From contig NZ_JQLW01000009.1 in assembly GCF_000744415.1 (NCBI RefSeq), positions 156,355 to 220,354 of the forward strand: 64,000 bases of DNA, given 5' to 3'. Made by a program: the position numbers and the translations under genes. The stretch's first letter is position 1. The number at the start of each line of letters is the position of its first letter. This stretch comes from Ghiorsea bivora. Its GTDB lineage: Bacteria; Pseudomonadota; Zetaproteobacteria; Mariprofundales; Mariprofundaceae. Positions 46,871 through 54,981 of the stretch are shown here, piece by piece. The notes below the pieces were generated by a model that saw nothing but the letters and a program-made list of their open reading frames with translations, made no database searches and was not told where the DNA came from.

Positions 46871-47487
46871 TGTTGCACCGCCTTCCCACTTTCACTGCTT
46901 TTTTCTCTTACCTTGTGCCAAGTTCCTTCTTTATAATAGTTAGGAATACGAACAGAAAAACGACTGAAGCGTCCATCCATTGCTTCATAATGACAAATCT
47001 CACACCGCGCAACCGATTTTACATCAGGGTTACCACTCACCATTTCTGGACGTACAATATCATGTACAAGTTTAAAATATGCGGTATCACTAATGCGTTG
47101 TGGTGTCTCATCATCTTTTAATAAGTTCAACATAGGCTGAGCATAAATATTTTCCACTTTATCTGCTGCATTACGCTGTAGATATGCAGAAACCTCTTCT
47201 CGAACCGAGCTTTCAAGCTCTGCATTATCACCAAAGTGATTATCTAACTCCAACATCATTTGTTTCCAAGAGCGAGCAGGCAACATACTTGGGGCGTATA
47301 ACATATGACAAGATGCACATGCTTGTGCATAAGCCTCACTTTTTTCTTTAGGCAAAATATTAACCTTAGGAATAACGCTTTTCATCCATGTTTGCTCAGC
47401 AGGGTCTTGCCAAATACTACGTGTTGCAGCCAATACACCAAAAACAACAACCGCTACCATCAATAGCCAAAACATCTTTTTACCCAT
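46867..47487 (-). CDS. Membrane-anchored dihaem cytochrome c (first of a tandem pair)
   Basis: The 206-residue protein has an N-terminal uncleaved-looking helix (MFWLLMVAVVVFGVLAA) and two CxxCH sites, CASCHMLYAPSMLPARSW and CEICHYEAMDG. It is a paralogue of the downstream gene; both resemble the DHC-type dihaem family. The pair could pass electrons between a membrane complex and a soluble partner. AAAGGAG lies 9 nt before the ATG. No oxidase or cytochrome b gene is adjacent. Confidence 0.9.
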   Translation of the reverse strand: MGKKMFWLLMVAVVVFGVLAATRSIWQDPAEQTWMKSVIPKVNILPKEKSEAYAQACASCHMLYAPSMLPARSWKQMMLELDNHFGDNAELESSVREEVSAYLQRNAADKVENIYAQPMLNLLKDDETPQRISDTAYFKLVHDIVRPEMVSGNPDVKSVARCEICHYEAMDGRFSRFSVRIPNYYKEGTWHKVREKSSESGKAVQQ

Positions 47488-47507
47488 CGCTTATCACTCC
47501 TTTTAAC

Positions 47508-48149
47508 TTAGGCGGCTAAGCCTAACACAACCAACACATAAACCGCAGCATTTGCACCCATGTGTAAACCTATACTTACCCACAGTGACCTGCTCCATTC
47601 ATAAGCTAGTGCAAAAATAATACCACCAATCAGCTGCGGGGAAAGAAGCATACCATGATGAATCAAAGAAAAGAAAGCTGCGCTTACAGTCACAGAAAGC
47701 CATACACCCCATCGCTCCCGCAACATCCTATAAAGTAACCCTCGAAATATTAACTCTTCAACAATAGGTGCAAGCACCACCATCAATAATAACCCCGTTA
47801 TCCCATGCAACCATGCAGGCAATGCAATATAAACAAACCATACAGGTTGCAATGCATACAACAAAGCTGCCCCTAAACTACAAACTGCTGCAAACTTAAG
47901 AAAAACCAACAAAGCATACTGCTTAGGCATTTGTAAACCCAAGTTTGACAACACGTTAAACTGACGAATAAAAATAATAAACGCTACCAACTCCAATAGC
48001 CGCATCAATACAATCACTGTTTGTTCTTGAAAACCATCCACATATTGCAAAACTAAAACACCCAGTGTTTCAATAACAATATAAGAGACCAACCCCCATA
48101 ATAAAAATCGATAGGGCAGCAAAGGAAAAGGTCTATGTTTTAACATCAT
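47508..48149 (-). CDS. CPBP-family intramembrane glutamic protease
   Basis: This 213-residue multi-helix protein has the CPBP (Abi) motifs: IVEELIFRGLLYRML (EExxxR), then SLIHHGM and GLHMGANAAVY. It likely cleaves within membranes or processes peptides or prenylated proteins; some members give phage or bacteriocin immunity. An ATG 9 nt after an alternative TTG is preferred. It follows hslV by 15 nt, occupying the place where hslU is often found. Confidence 0.85.
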   Translation of the reverse strand: MMLKHRPFPLLPYRFLLWGLVSYIVIETLGVLVLQYVDGFQEQTVIVLMRLLELVAFIIFIRQFNVLSNLGLQMPKQYALLVFLKFAAVCSLGAALLYALQPVWFVYIALPAWLHGITGLLLMVVLAPIVEELIFRGLLYRMLRERWGVWLSVTVSAAFFSLIHHGMLLSPQLIGGIIFALAYEWSRSLWVSIGLHMGANAAVYVLVVLGLAA

Positions 48150-48164
48150 GGGAAACAAGTACTG

Positions 48165-48710
48165 TTATGCGCCTAAAACTTCAACCGTCACATGATCATT
48201 GGTATAAATACAAATATCGCCAGCCACCTTCATCGCTTCACGCACACAAGCTTCAGCATCCAAATCACTCTTACGTACCAAAGCTGTTGCTGCAGCCCTT
48301 GCATAAGAACCGCCTGAACCAATTGCAGCTACACCTTCATCAGGCTCTAACACATCACCATTACCCGAAATAATTAAAGTACGTTCTTTATCTGCAACAA
48401 TCATCATCGCTTCAAGCTTGCGTAACACTCGGTCGGTGCGCCAATCTTTAGCCAAAGCCACTGCCGCACGCGTTAAGTTAGCACCATGTTCATCCAGCTT
48501 GGCTTCAAACTTTTCAAATAAGTTCATGGCATCGGCAGTTGAACCTGCAAAACCTGTTAAAATACTACCATCGCGAATCGACCGTACCTTTTTAGCACCA
48601 TGTTTAATCACCGTATCACCCAAAGATACTTGCCCATCACCTGCAATGGCAACGTCATCACCTTTACGCACACAGCAAATCGTTGTTGCTTTCCAAGTTT
48701 CCATTGTCAT
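48165..48710 (-). CDS. hslV: HslV proteolytic subunit of the HslUV protease
   Basis: HslV is a threonine protease that forms a double hexamer and degrades unfolded proteins with the HslU ATPase. The 181-residue protein has a short propeptide (MTMETWKA) before the catalytic Thr in [20 protein letters not shown], then [17 protein letters not shown] and [15 protein letters not shown]. hslU does not lie next to it or elsewhere in the window, which is unusual since the genes are nearly always paired. Confidence 0.94.
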   Translation of the reverse strand: MTMETWKATTICCVRKGDDVAIAGDGQVSLGDTVIKHGAKKVRSIRDGSILTGFAGSTADAMNLFEKFEAKLDEHGANLTRAAVALAKDWRTDRVLRKLEAMMIVADKERTLIISGNGDVLEPDEGVAAIGSGGSYARAAATALVRKSDLDAEACVREAMKVAGDICIYTNDHVTVEVLGA

Positions 48711-48719
48711 ATCAATTAC

Positions 48720-49628
48720 CTAAGCCTCACTTTCTGGAGATACAATATTAGCTGTCGCAATCAGCGCACCCATACAACCCACCACAGCACCACCCAACAC
48801 CAGTGGTAAGAACATTGCCCAACCACTTAAATCAATAGCCAAACTCAATTGCCAATCTGCGGTAAACCATAACAGCGGCCATATCAGTAGCCATGCAAAA
48901 AAACCTGCGCCTGCACCAAGCAACAAACCTTCCAAAACAAAAGGAAGGCGTACAAACCATTCCTTGGCACCCATCAAACGCATCAAATGCACCTCATCGG
49001 CTCTTGCCAATAAAATCATACGTAGTGTATTGGACACAATCAACGCCATCGCCAAGCCCAAAACAATAGTCGCAAACCAAGCTAAATTTTCAATTGTACC
49101 TAAAATATCACCCGCTTCTACCAACTCCAGCTCATCATCATTGACTTGACCATAGTATTCTTCTGCAACTTGTTTTATACGCTGCAATACCCCTGCTTCT
49201 CTAGGCTCCGTTAAAGTAACTTCAAAGCTTTCTGGTAAATGTTTGGTAAAGCTACTGGCATCCAAGTCACTACCACCCAACCACTTTTCCATCCATGCCT
49301 CAGCTTCTTCTTTGGCAACCAAACGCACATCTTCAACACCCGTAATTTCTTTCAAGTGTTCTTGCAAAGAGTTGATTTGTTTTTTATTTTCCTGCTCTAC
49401 ATATACATGCACCTGAATATCTTGCTGCCAGGATCCCACCCACTGTTGCCCACCTTGCAATGCTAACCATACCAGACCAACAGACCACAATGCCACCGCC
49501 ACAATCACCAACGCCAAAACTTGATGAATACCCAAAGGAGGCAATTGCCAGCCACCCGGTAAACGCATGGATGTTTTATGTTGCGGCTCTTTTTTCTTGG
49601 TTTTATTTTTTTTCACGGCTTTACTCAT
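48720..49628 (-). CDS. ftsX: Cell division protein FtsX
   Basis: This 302-residue inner-membrane permease-like protein has four helices and an extracytoplasmic loop. Markers include VHVYVEQENKKQINSLQEHL, the EVTLTEPREAGVL region and VSNTLRMILLARADEVHLMRLMG. It works with FtsE to activate septal murein hydrolases through EnvC-type factors. An M23 peptidase with coiled coil is encoded elsewhere in the window. It overlaps ftsE by 4 nt (ATGA). Confidence 0.95.
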   Translation of the reverse strand: MSKAVKKNKTKKKEPQHKTSMRLPGGWQLPPLGIHQVLALVIVAVALWSVGLVWLALQGGQQWVGSWQQDIQVHVYVEQENKKQINSLQEHLKEITGVEDVRLVAKEEAEAWMEKWLGGSDLDASSFTKHLPESFEVTLTEPREAGVLQRIKQVAEEYYGQVNDDELELVEAGDILGTIENLAWFATIVLGLAMALIVSNTLRMILLARADEVHLMRLMGAKEWFVRLPFVLEGLLLGAGAGFFAWLLIWPLLWFTADWQLSLAIDLSGWAMFLPLVLGGAVVGCMGALIATANIVSPESEA

Positions 49629-50308
49629 GATGATTGCCCCGTCATCAATGCCCCTTGGTGCAATTGCATCACCAGCCCAGGGTGTGAAGTTAATAAATGC
49701 AAATCATGGGTTGCCATCAATACTGTTGTCCCCAACTTGTTGAGCGCCATGAGTAAATCCAACACATGACGTGCAGTATCATCATCTAGGTTACCTGTTG
49801 GTTCATCAGCTAAAATCATGGGAGGATTAGCAAGCATAGCTCTAGCAATCGCCACCCGCTGTTGCTCACCGCCGGAAAGCGTTTCAGGATAAGACCATAA
49901 TCGATCTTCCAAACCCACAAAAGAAAGCACCTTTCTCACACGCGGCAACAAACGCTCTGCATCCCAACCTTGCACCCGCAGCGGCATCGCCACATTTTCA
50001 AACACGGTGCGCGCATTCAACAACCTATTACCCTGAAAAATAATACCAATACGTTGCCTAAGCTCACGAATCTGCGCATCGGATGCCCCTCGAATACTCG
50101 TACCTTGCACTTCCAACTGCCCAGATGTTGGGCGAAGACCACCATACAACATGCGTAATAAAGTGGACTTACCTGCCCCACTCTCACCCACAAGATAAAC
50201 AAAACTTCCTTGTGGAATATCCATATTTAATCCCGATAGCGCAACTTTCCCCGTCTTGTACCGCATCATCAAATTACTCATATGTATGATTGTTTCTTCT
50301 TGGCTCAT
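49625..50308 (-). CDS. ftsE: Cell division ATP-binding protein FtsE
   Basis: This 227-residue ABC ATPase has Walker [15 protein letters not shown], signature [14 protein letters not shown], and Walker [17 protein letters not shown]. It pairs with FtsX in septal wall hydrolysis control. The ftsY gene that often precedes it is absent; a 200-nt gap follows upstream. Confidence 0.95.
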   Translation of the reverse strand: MSQEETIIHMSNLMMRYKTGKVALSGLNMDIPQGSFVYLVGESGAGKSTLLRMLYGGLRPTSGQLEVQGTSIRGASDAQIRELRQRIGIIFQGNRLLNARTVFENVAMPLRVQGWDAERLLPRVRKVLSFVGLEDRLWSYPETLSGGEQQRVAIARAMLANPPMILADEPTGNLDDDTARHVLDLLMALNKLGTTVLMATHDLHLLTSHPGLVMQLHQGALMTGQSS

Positions 50309-50493
50309 GGGCTAAGCGTAGCTGCACAAAGTGATGCTGTCAGTAGGTGATTCATAACATCCCTACAGCCTCATACAGACTCAAGTAAAACCTTACCAGA
50401 CCATCACACATCATCTGCATTTTTAAGAGAATATTTTATGCTTCATAACTTTCGATATAACTACCAAAAACTTACGTTGACCAACAAACAATA

Positions 50494-50523
50494 ATAAAAA
50501 AAGGTGCCGACCAATCGACACCT
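50494..50523 (-). terminator. Rho-independent terminator downstream of metE
   Basis: The stem AGGTGCCGA/TCGACACCT (one mismatch) with a 4-nt loop is followed on the minus strand by seven T. It lies 53 nt past the metE stop. The 185 nt between it and ftsE hold nothing recognisable. Confidence 0.82.
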
Positions 50524-50575
50524 CTTATTATTCACATAAATATGAACCTATCTCTGCATTGTACAGTAGAAAATC

Positions 50576-52858
50576 TTATGCAAATTCTTGTCTTAACAAT
50601 ACAGCGGCTTCTACCATTACGGTCAATGCCTGCTCAACTTCACTCCAACCTCTCGTTTTTAAACCACAGTCAGGATTCACCCAAAGACGCGTGGCAGGAA
50701 TACGCTCAGCAGCTTTCCGGATTAACAAAACGATTTGTTCCTTGGTAGGAATATTGGGAGAATGAATATCATATACCCCTGGACCAATTTCATTGGGGTA
50801 TGCAAATGACTTAAACACATCCAAAAGCTCCATGTCAGAACGTGATGTTTCAATGGTAATCACATCTGCATCCATAGCTGCAATTGATGTTATAATATCA
50901 TTAAAATTAGAATAACACATATGGGTATGAATCTGTGTGTTATCTTTCACTGCCGAAACGGTGACTCGAAATGCTTTGACCGCCCACGCAAGGTAGTCAT
51001 CCCAATCGGATTTTCGCAATGGTAAACCTTCACGCAAAGCTGCTTCATCCACTTGAATAATACGAACCCCTGCTTTTTCCAAATCCAAAACTTCATCTTG
51101 CAATGCCAAAGCAATTTGTAAGCAGGTATCGCTTCGTGGCTGATCATCGCGAACAAACGACCAGTTCAGGATAGTCACAGGTCCCGTCAACATGCCTTTC
51201 ACAGGTTTATCGGTTAATGACTGAGCATATGTACTCCATTCTACTGTCATTGCCGCAGGGCGAGCAACATCACCATAAATAATAGGAGGTTTCACACAGC
51301 GAGAACCATAAGATTGAACCCATCCATGTTGCGTGAAAGCAAAACCATCAAGCTGCTCACCAAAGTATTCTACCATATCATTGCGTTCAGGTTCACCATG
51401 TACCAATACATCTAAACCTATGTTTTCTTGAAAACGTATGACTTTTTCAATTTCCTTCTGCATGTACACACGATAAGTCTCAGCGTCTAAAGCACCTTTT
51501 TTAAAAGCTCTTCGTTGTTGACGTATTTCAGTTGTTTGCGGAAATGAGCCAATGCTTGTTGTTGGGAAGCAAGGAAGCTTTAACCATTCATGCTGGAGTT
51601 TAACACGTTTGTCATAAGGACTTTGGCGCTTCTGCACTGCCTTACTCATACGACTCAAACGCTTTTGAACGCTTAAACGGTGCACCTTGCTTGATTTCTT
51701 TCGCCGTGTACAAGCATCGGTGGATTGCTGCAAATGATTGCTAACGCTTGTTTCCCCTTGATTTAAGGCACGTTGCAATACGGAGAGTTCACCCAGTTTT
51801 TGTTTGGCAAATGCCAACCATGACTTAATTTCAGGATCAAGTGCCGTTTCCCATTCAATATCCATGGGAACATGCAGCAACGAGCATGATGGTGCCAACC
51901 ATAGACGTTCCCCAAGCTTATCTTTCAAGGGTTGAAGGGTTTCTAATGTTTGCTGTAAATCAGTGCGCCATATGTTTCTTCCATCCACACATCCTAGCGA
52001 AAGGACACAGTCTTCTGGTAACGCTGTTGCTACCTGCTCCACCTCCTTGGCTGCGCGTATACCATCAATATGCAGTCCATCTATCTCAAGCTGACATGCC
52101 CATGCAAGGTTACCCCTTAGTTCATGGAAGTAGGTGGTCAGTAAAAGCTTGGGGCGATCAGTGGCTAACTGTTGATAACACTGGACAAATGCCTGTTGCC
52201 ATGATGAATCTAAATCCAAACCCAAGATGGGTTCATCCACTTGCACCCAACTGATACCCTGTGCTTTCAAACGGCTAAATATTGTTTGGTATATAGGAAT
52301 AATTCGTTCCAACAATTCAAGTTTATCAAAAGGCTCACCTTTCACCTTACCCAACCAAAGATAGCTTAATGGCCCCAACACCACTGCCTTGGCATTAAGT
52401 TGCAAGGCTTGGGCTTCGGCAACTTCATCAAACAGCTTATTCGATGAAAGTGAAAACGTTTGGTTTTTAGCAAATTCAGGAACAATATAATGGTAATTCG
52501 TATCAAACCATTTGGTCATTTCACATGCTGCAACGCTTTCTCCTGATGGCGCTCTGCCCCGCGCCATTCTAAAGTAGGTGTTCAAATCAACTTCGCCACC
52601 ATCCCAAGCAAAACGTTCTGGAACTACCCCCAGCATCACAGATGTATCAAGCACATGGTCATACCATGAAAAGTCGCCAACGGGTAAATAATTAATACCT
52701 GCATCCCTTTGTATTTTCCAGTGGTTTTTTCGCAAGTTTTTACCTGTTTGTAATAACTTATGCTCAGTCATTGAGCCATTCCAGTATTGTTCTAATGCAA
52801 TTTTTAATGAGCGCTGTTCCCCAATGCGTGGGAAACCAAGGTTATGTGTTGTTGCCAT
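50576..52858 (-). CDS. metE: Cobalamin-independent methionine synthase
   Basis: MetE transfers a methyl group from methyltetrahydropteroyltriglutamate to homocysteine without B12. The 760-residue protein has the duplicated barrel and N-terminal [14 protein letters not shown]. Zinc ligands are in HTHMCYSNF and [12 protein letters not shown]. It is divergent from metR across 91 nt, the usual pairing. No cobalamin riboswitch is present in that gap, so control is by MetR rather than by B12 sensing in RNA. Confidence 0.97.
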   Translation of the reverse strand: MATTHNLGFPRIGEQRSLKIALEQYWNGSMTEHKLLQTGKNLRKNHWKIQRDAGINYLPVGDFSWYDHVLDTSVMLGVVPERFAWDGGEVDLNTYFRMARGRAPSGESVAACEMTKWFDTNYHYIVPEFAKNQTFSLSSNKLFDEVAEAQALQLNAKAVVLGPLSYLWLGKVKGEPFDKLELLERIIPIYQTIFSRLKAQGISWVQVDEPILGLDLDSSWQQAFVQCYQQLATDRPKLLLTTYFHELRGNLAWACQLEIDGLHIDGIRAAKEVEQVATALPEDCVLSLGCVDGRNIWRTDLQQTLETLQPLKDKLGERLWLAPSCSLLHVPMDIEWETALDPEIKSWLAFAKQKLGELSVLQRALNQGETSVSNHLQQSTDACTRRKKSSKVHRLSVQKRLSRMSKAVQKRQSPYDKRVKLQHEWLKLPCFPTTSIGSFPQTTEIRQQRRAFKKGALDAETYRVYMQKEIEKVIRFQENIGLDVLVHGEPERNDMVEYFGEQLDGFAFTQHGWVQSYGSRCVKPPIIYGDVARPAAMTVEWSTYAQSLTDKPVKGMLTGPVTILNWSFVRDDQPRSDTCLQIALALQDEVLDLEKAGVRIIQVDEAALREGLPLRKSDWDDYLAWAVKAFRVTVSAVKDNTQIHTHMCYSNFNDIITSIAAMDADVITIETSRSDMELLDVFKSFAYPNEIGPGVYDIHSPNIPTKEQIVLLIRKAAERIPATRLWVNPDCGLKTRGWSEVEQALTVMVEAAVLLRQEFA

Positions 52859-52949
52859 GTCGTGCCTCCGAAATATGTTGCACGAAACATGTTTATATCA
52901 GAGGATTCAATCAAGTTCATGAAAATAATAATTATTATGAGGATAATTC
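52859..52949. promoter_or_regulatory. metE-metR divergent promoter with candidate MetR sites
   Basis: The gap contains the palindromes AAACATGTTT (about 52885), TTCATGAA (52916-52923) and ATAATAATTATTAT (52925-52938). MetR sites consist of TGAA/TTCA half-sites; the TTCATGAA sequence and the nearby GATTCAA could form such a site, but the spacing differs from the known consensus. Autoregulation of metR and activation of metE are inferred. Confidence 0.4.
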
Positions 52950-53849
52950 ATGTTTATCGAAACCAGACACCTTCGCAGCCTGCAAATCATTGCCCAAAGT
53001 CCTTCATTAGCTCATGCGGCAGAGCAACTTTATGTTACACAATCTGCATTATCACACCAAATCAAATCACTTGAATCTCACTTTAATACAAAGCTTTTTT
53101 TACGCGGCTGTAAACCACTTCGTTTAACCATCGCAGGGCAACGTTTGGTTGATTTGGCAAAAAATGTTTTACCCGAAATTATTCAAACTGAATACGAACT
53201 ATCACGTATAGCGGGTGGCGAACTAGGGCGATTGCACATCACCATTGAGTGTCATGCCTGCTTTGAATGGTTAATTGGTACATTGGATATATACCGCAAG
53301 CAATGGCCAGACATTGAAGTTGACTTACGCATGGGCATGAGTTTTGATGCTATACCACCTTTATCACAAGGTGAAATAGACTTGGTTATCAGCTCTGACC
53401 CTGTGAAAGCGAAAGGGATTACCTTTGAACCCTTGTTTCCATATGAAGGCAGATTAGCCGTCTCGCCAGATCATATATTAGCAACAAAACCTTATATTCA
53501 ACCTTCTGACCTCGTGGGTGAAACACTCATTACCTATCCTGTTCCGCGCGACAAGCTGGACATATTCAAACACTTTCTTACACCTGCTGGCATTGAACCA
53601 TTTGCCGTTCGCAGCGCTGAATTGACGGCAATGATGTTACAATTGGTTGCGAGCAAACGAGGTGTAGCAGTTCTTCCTGATTGGGTATTGCATGAACCTA
53701 TGCAATCAGGGCGCATACATTCATGCCCTCTTGGTGAGCAAGGGTTACACGGCATGCTTTATGCAGCCGTGCGTCATTCAGACCAAAAGTTACCCTTTGT
53801 CCAAAGCTTTATTGCATTGGCTTCGCAAGCGATTCAGCGGCATGAATAA
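52950..53849 (+). CDS. metR: LysR-type regulator MetR
   Basis: This 299-residue LTTR has the N-terminal helix-turn-helix (LRSLQIIAQSPSLAHAAEQL, TQSALSHQIKSLE) and an effector domain (GRLHITIECHACFEWLIGTL, RMGMSFDAIPPLSQGEIDLV). MetR activates metE in response to homocysteine. Adjacency to metE supports the assignment. It converges with nrdB; only 6 nt separate the stops. Confidence 0.93.
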   Translation: MFIETRHLRSLQIIAQSPSLAHAAEQLYVTQSALSHQIKSLESHFNTKLFLRGCKPLRLTIAGQRLVDLAKNVLPEIIQTEYELSRIAGGELGRLHITIECHACFEWLIGTLDIYRKQWPDIEVDLRMGMSFDAIPPLSQGEIDLVISSDPVKAKGITFEPLFPYEGRLAVSPDHILATKPYIQPSDLVGETLITYPVPRDKLDIFKHFLTPAGIEPFAVRSAELTAMMLQLVASKRGVAVLPDWVLHEPMQSGRIHSCPLGEQGLHGMLYAAVRHSDQKLPFVQSFIALASQAIQRHE

Positions 53850-53855
53850 GTGGTG

Positions 53856-54968
53856 TCACCAAGTTAAACCGCCTCCCGTTTGATATTCCGTGACTCGTGT
53901 TTCAAAGAAGTTTTTCTCTTTCTTGAGGTTGGCTTGTTCATCCAACCACGGCAAAGCATTGGTTGCATTGGGAAAGGGTTGCTCCATATCCAACTGCTTG
54001 GCACGCCGATTGGCAATAAAACGAAACTGATTGATATGGTCTTCAGCGCAATAACCCAGAATTGGCTCAGGCAATAAAAACTTAGCATAACCCAACTCAG
54101 CTTCTTCTGCCTCTAACCACATTTCACGCACCATATCTTTATCCAACTCAAGGTTTTCTTCGCGCATAATTTGGCGTACCACACGAATACCAAAACCCGC
54201 ATGCATCACTTCATCACGCATAATATATTGCAATTGCTCAGCAGTACCCTTCATCAAACCACGACGTTGCAATGAAAAAATGGGTGAAAAACCATTGTAA
54301 AACCAGCTTCCTTCAAACACAGCCGCAAAGAAAAGGTAAGAAAGCACAAAATTATGCAACTCATCCCTGTCCGTAAAATCAATATCTGAACGCAACACCG
54401 AACTCATACGTTTATTCGCAATCTGAATTTTGTGATTAATCGCAGGTACAACGCGATAACGGTTATAAATTTCGCTTTGGTCGATGCCAATGGATTCAAT
54501 ACAATGTTGGTATGTCCAAGTATGCAATGCTTCTTCATAAACTTGGCGCGCTTGGTAAATTTGTAGCTCAGGTGCTGTCATTTTCTCCATCACCGCAAGC
54601 CCTATATTACGCATCGCCAAAATATCGGATGTGGTCAAATACGCGAGTACATTTTCATACACATGTTTTTCTTCCAGCGTTAGTTTATGATGATAATCAT
54701 GCACATCTTGGTTCATATTGATGTCCAAAGGTGTCCAATGATTTTTATTGGCATTTAAAAAATACTGCCATGCCCAAGGGTAACGAAAAGGCGCAAGCTG
54801 ATTAATATCACTCATGCCACCAATCACCCGCTTATCTTCTGGGCGAATGGGTTGTAAATCTTGCTGTGGTATATCTTCCACACTGGCTTCAGGTGAACTG
54901 TTTTGAACCGCAGGTGCAACCTTGCTTTTATGGCTATTTGTATCAAGTGGGTTATCCCAATTTAACAT
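53856..54968 (-). CDS. nrdB: Ribonucleotide reductase class Ia beta subunit
   Basis: NrdB houses the diferric tyrosyl radical. The 370-residue protein has ligands in LTLEEKHVYENV, EEALHTWTYQH (Glu, His, with the radical Tyr four residues after the His) and RDEVMHAGFG. The ATG (MLNWDN) has GGGGG 8 nt upstream; an ATG 6 nt earlier is too close to it. It starts 13 nt after nrdA and is governed by the same leader riboswitch. Confidence 0.95.
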   Translation of the reverse strand: MLNWDNPLDTNSHKSKVAPAVQNSSPEASVEDIPQQDLQPIRPEDKRVIGGMSDINQLAPFRYPWAWQYFLNANKNHWTPLDINMNQDVHDYHHKLTLEEKHVYENVLAYLTTSDILAMRNIGLAVMEKMTAPELQIYQARQVYEEALHTWTYQHCIESIGIDQSEIYNRYRVVPAINHKIQIANKRMSSVLRSDIDFTDRDELHNFVLSYLFFAAVFEGSWFYNGFSPIFSLQRRGLMKGTAEQLQYIMRDEVMHAGFGIRVVRQIMREENLELDKDMVREMWLEAEEAELGYAKFLLPEPILGYCAEDHINQFRFIANRRAKQLDMEQPFPNATNALPWLDEQANLKKEKNFFETRVTEYQTGGGLTW

Positions 54969-54981
54969 CGTCATACCCCCT

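Noticed and set aside
52859..52949. Cobalamin riboswitch for metE
   Set aside because: The metE-metR gap is only 91 nt and lacks a B12 box or the conserved aptamer core.
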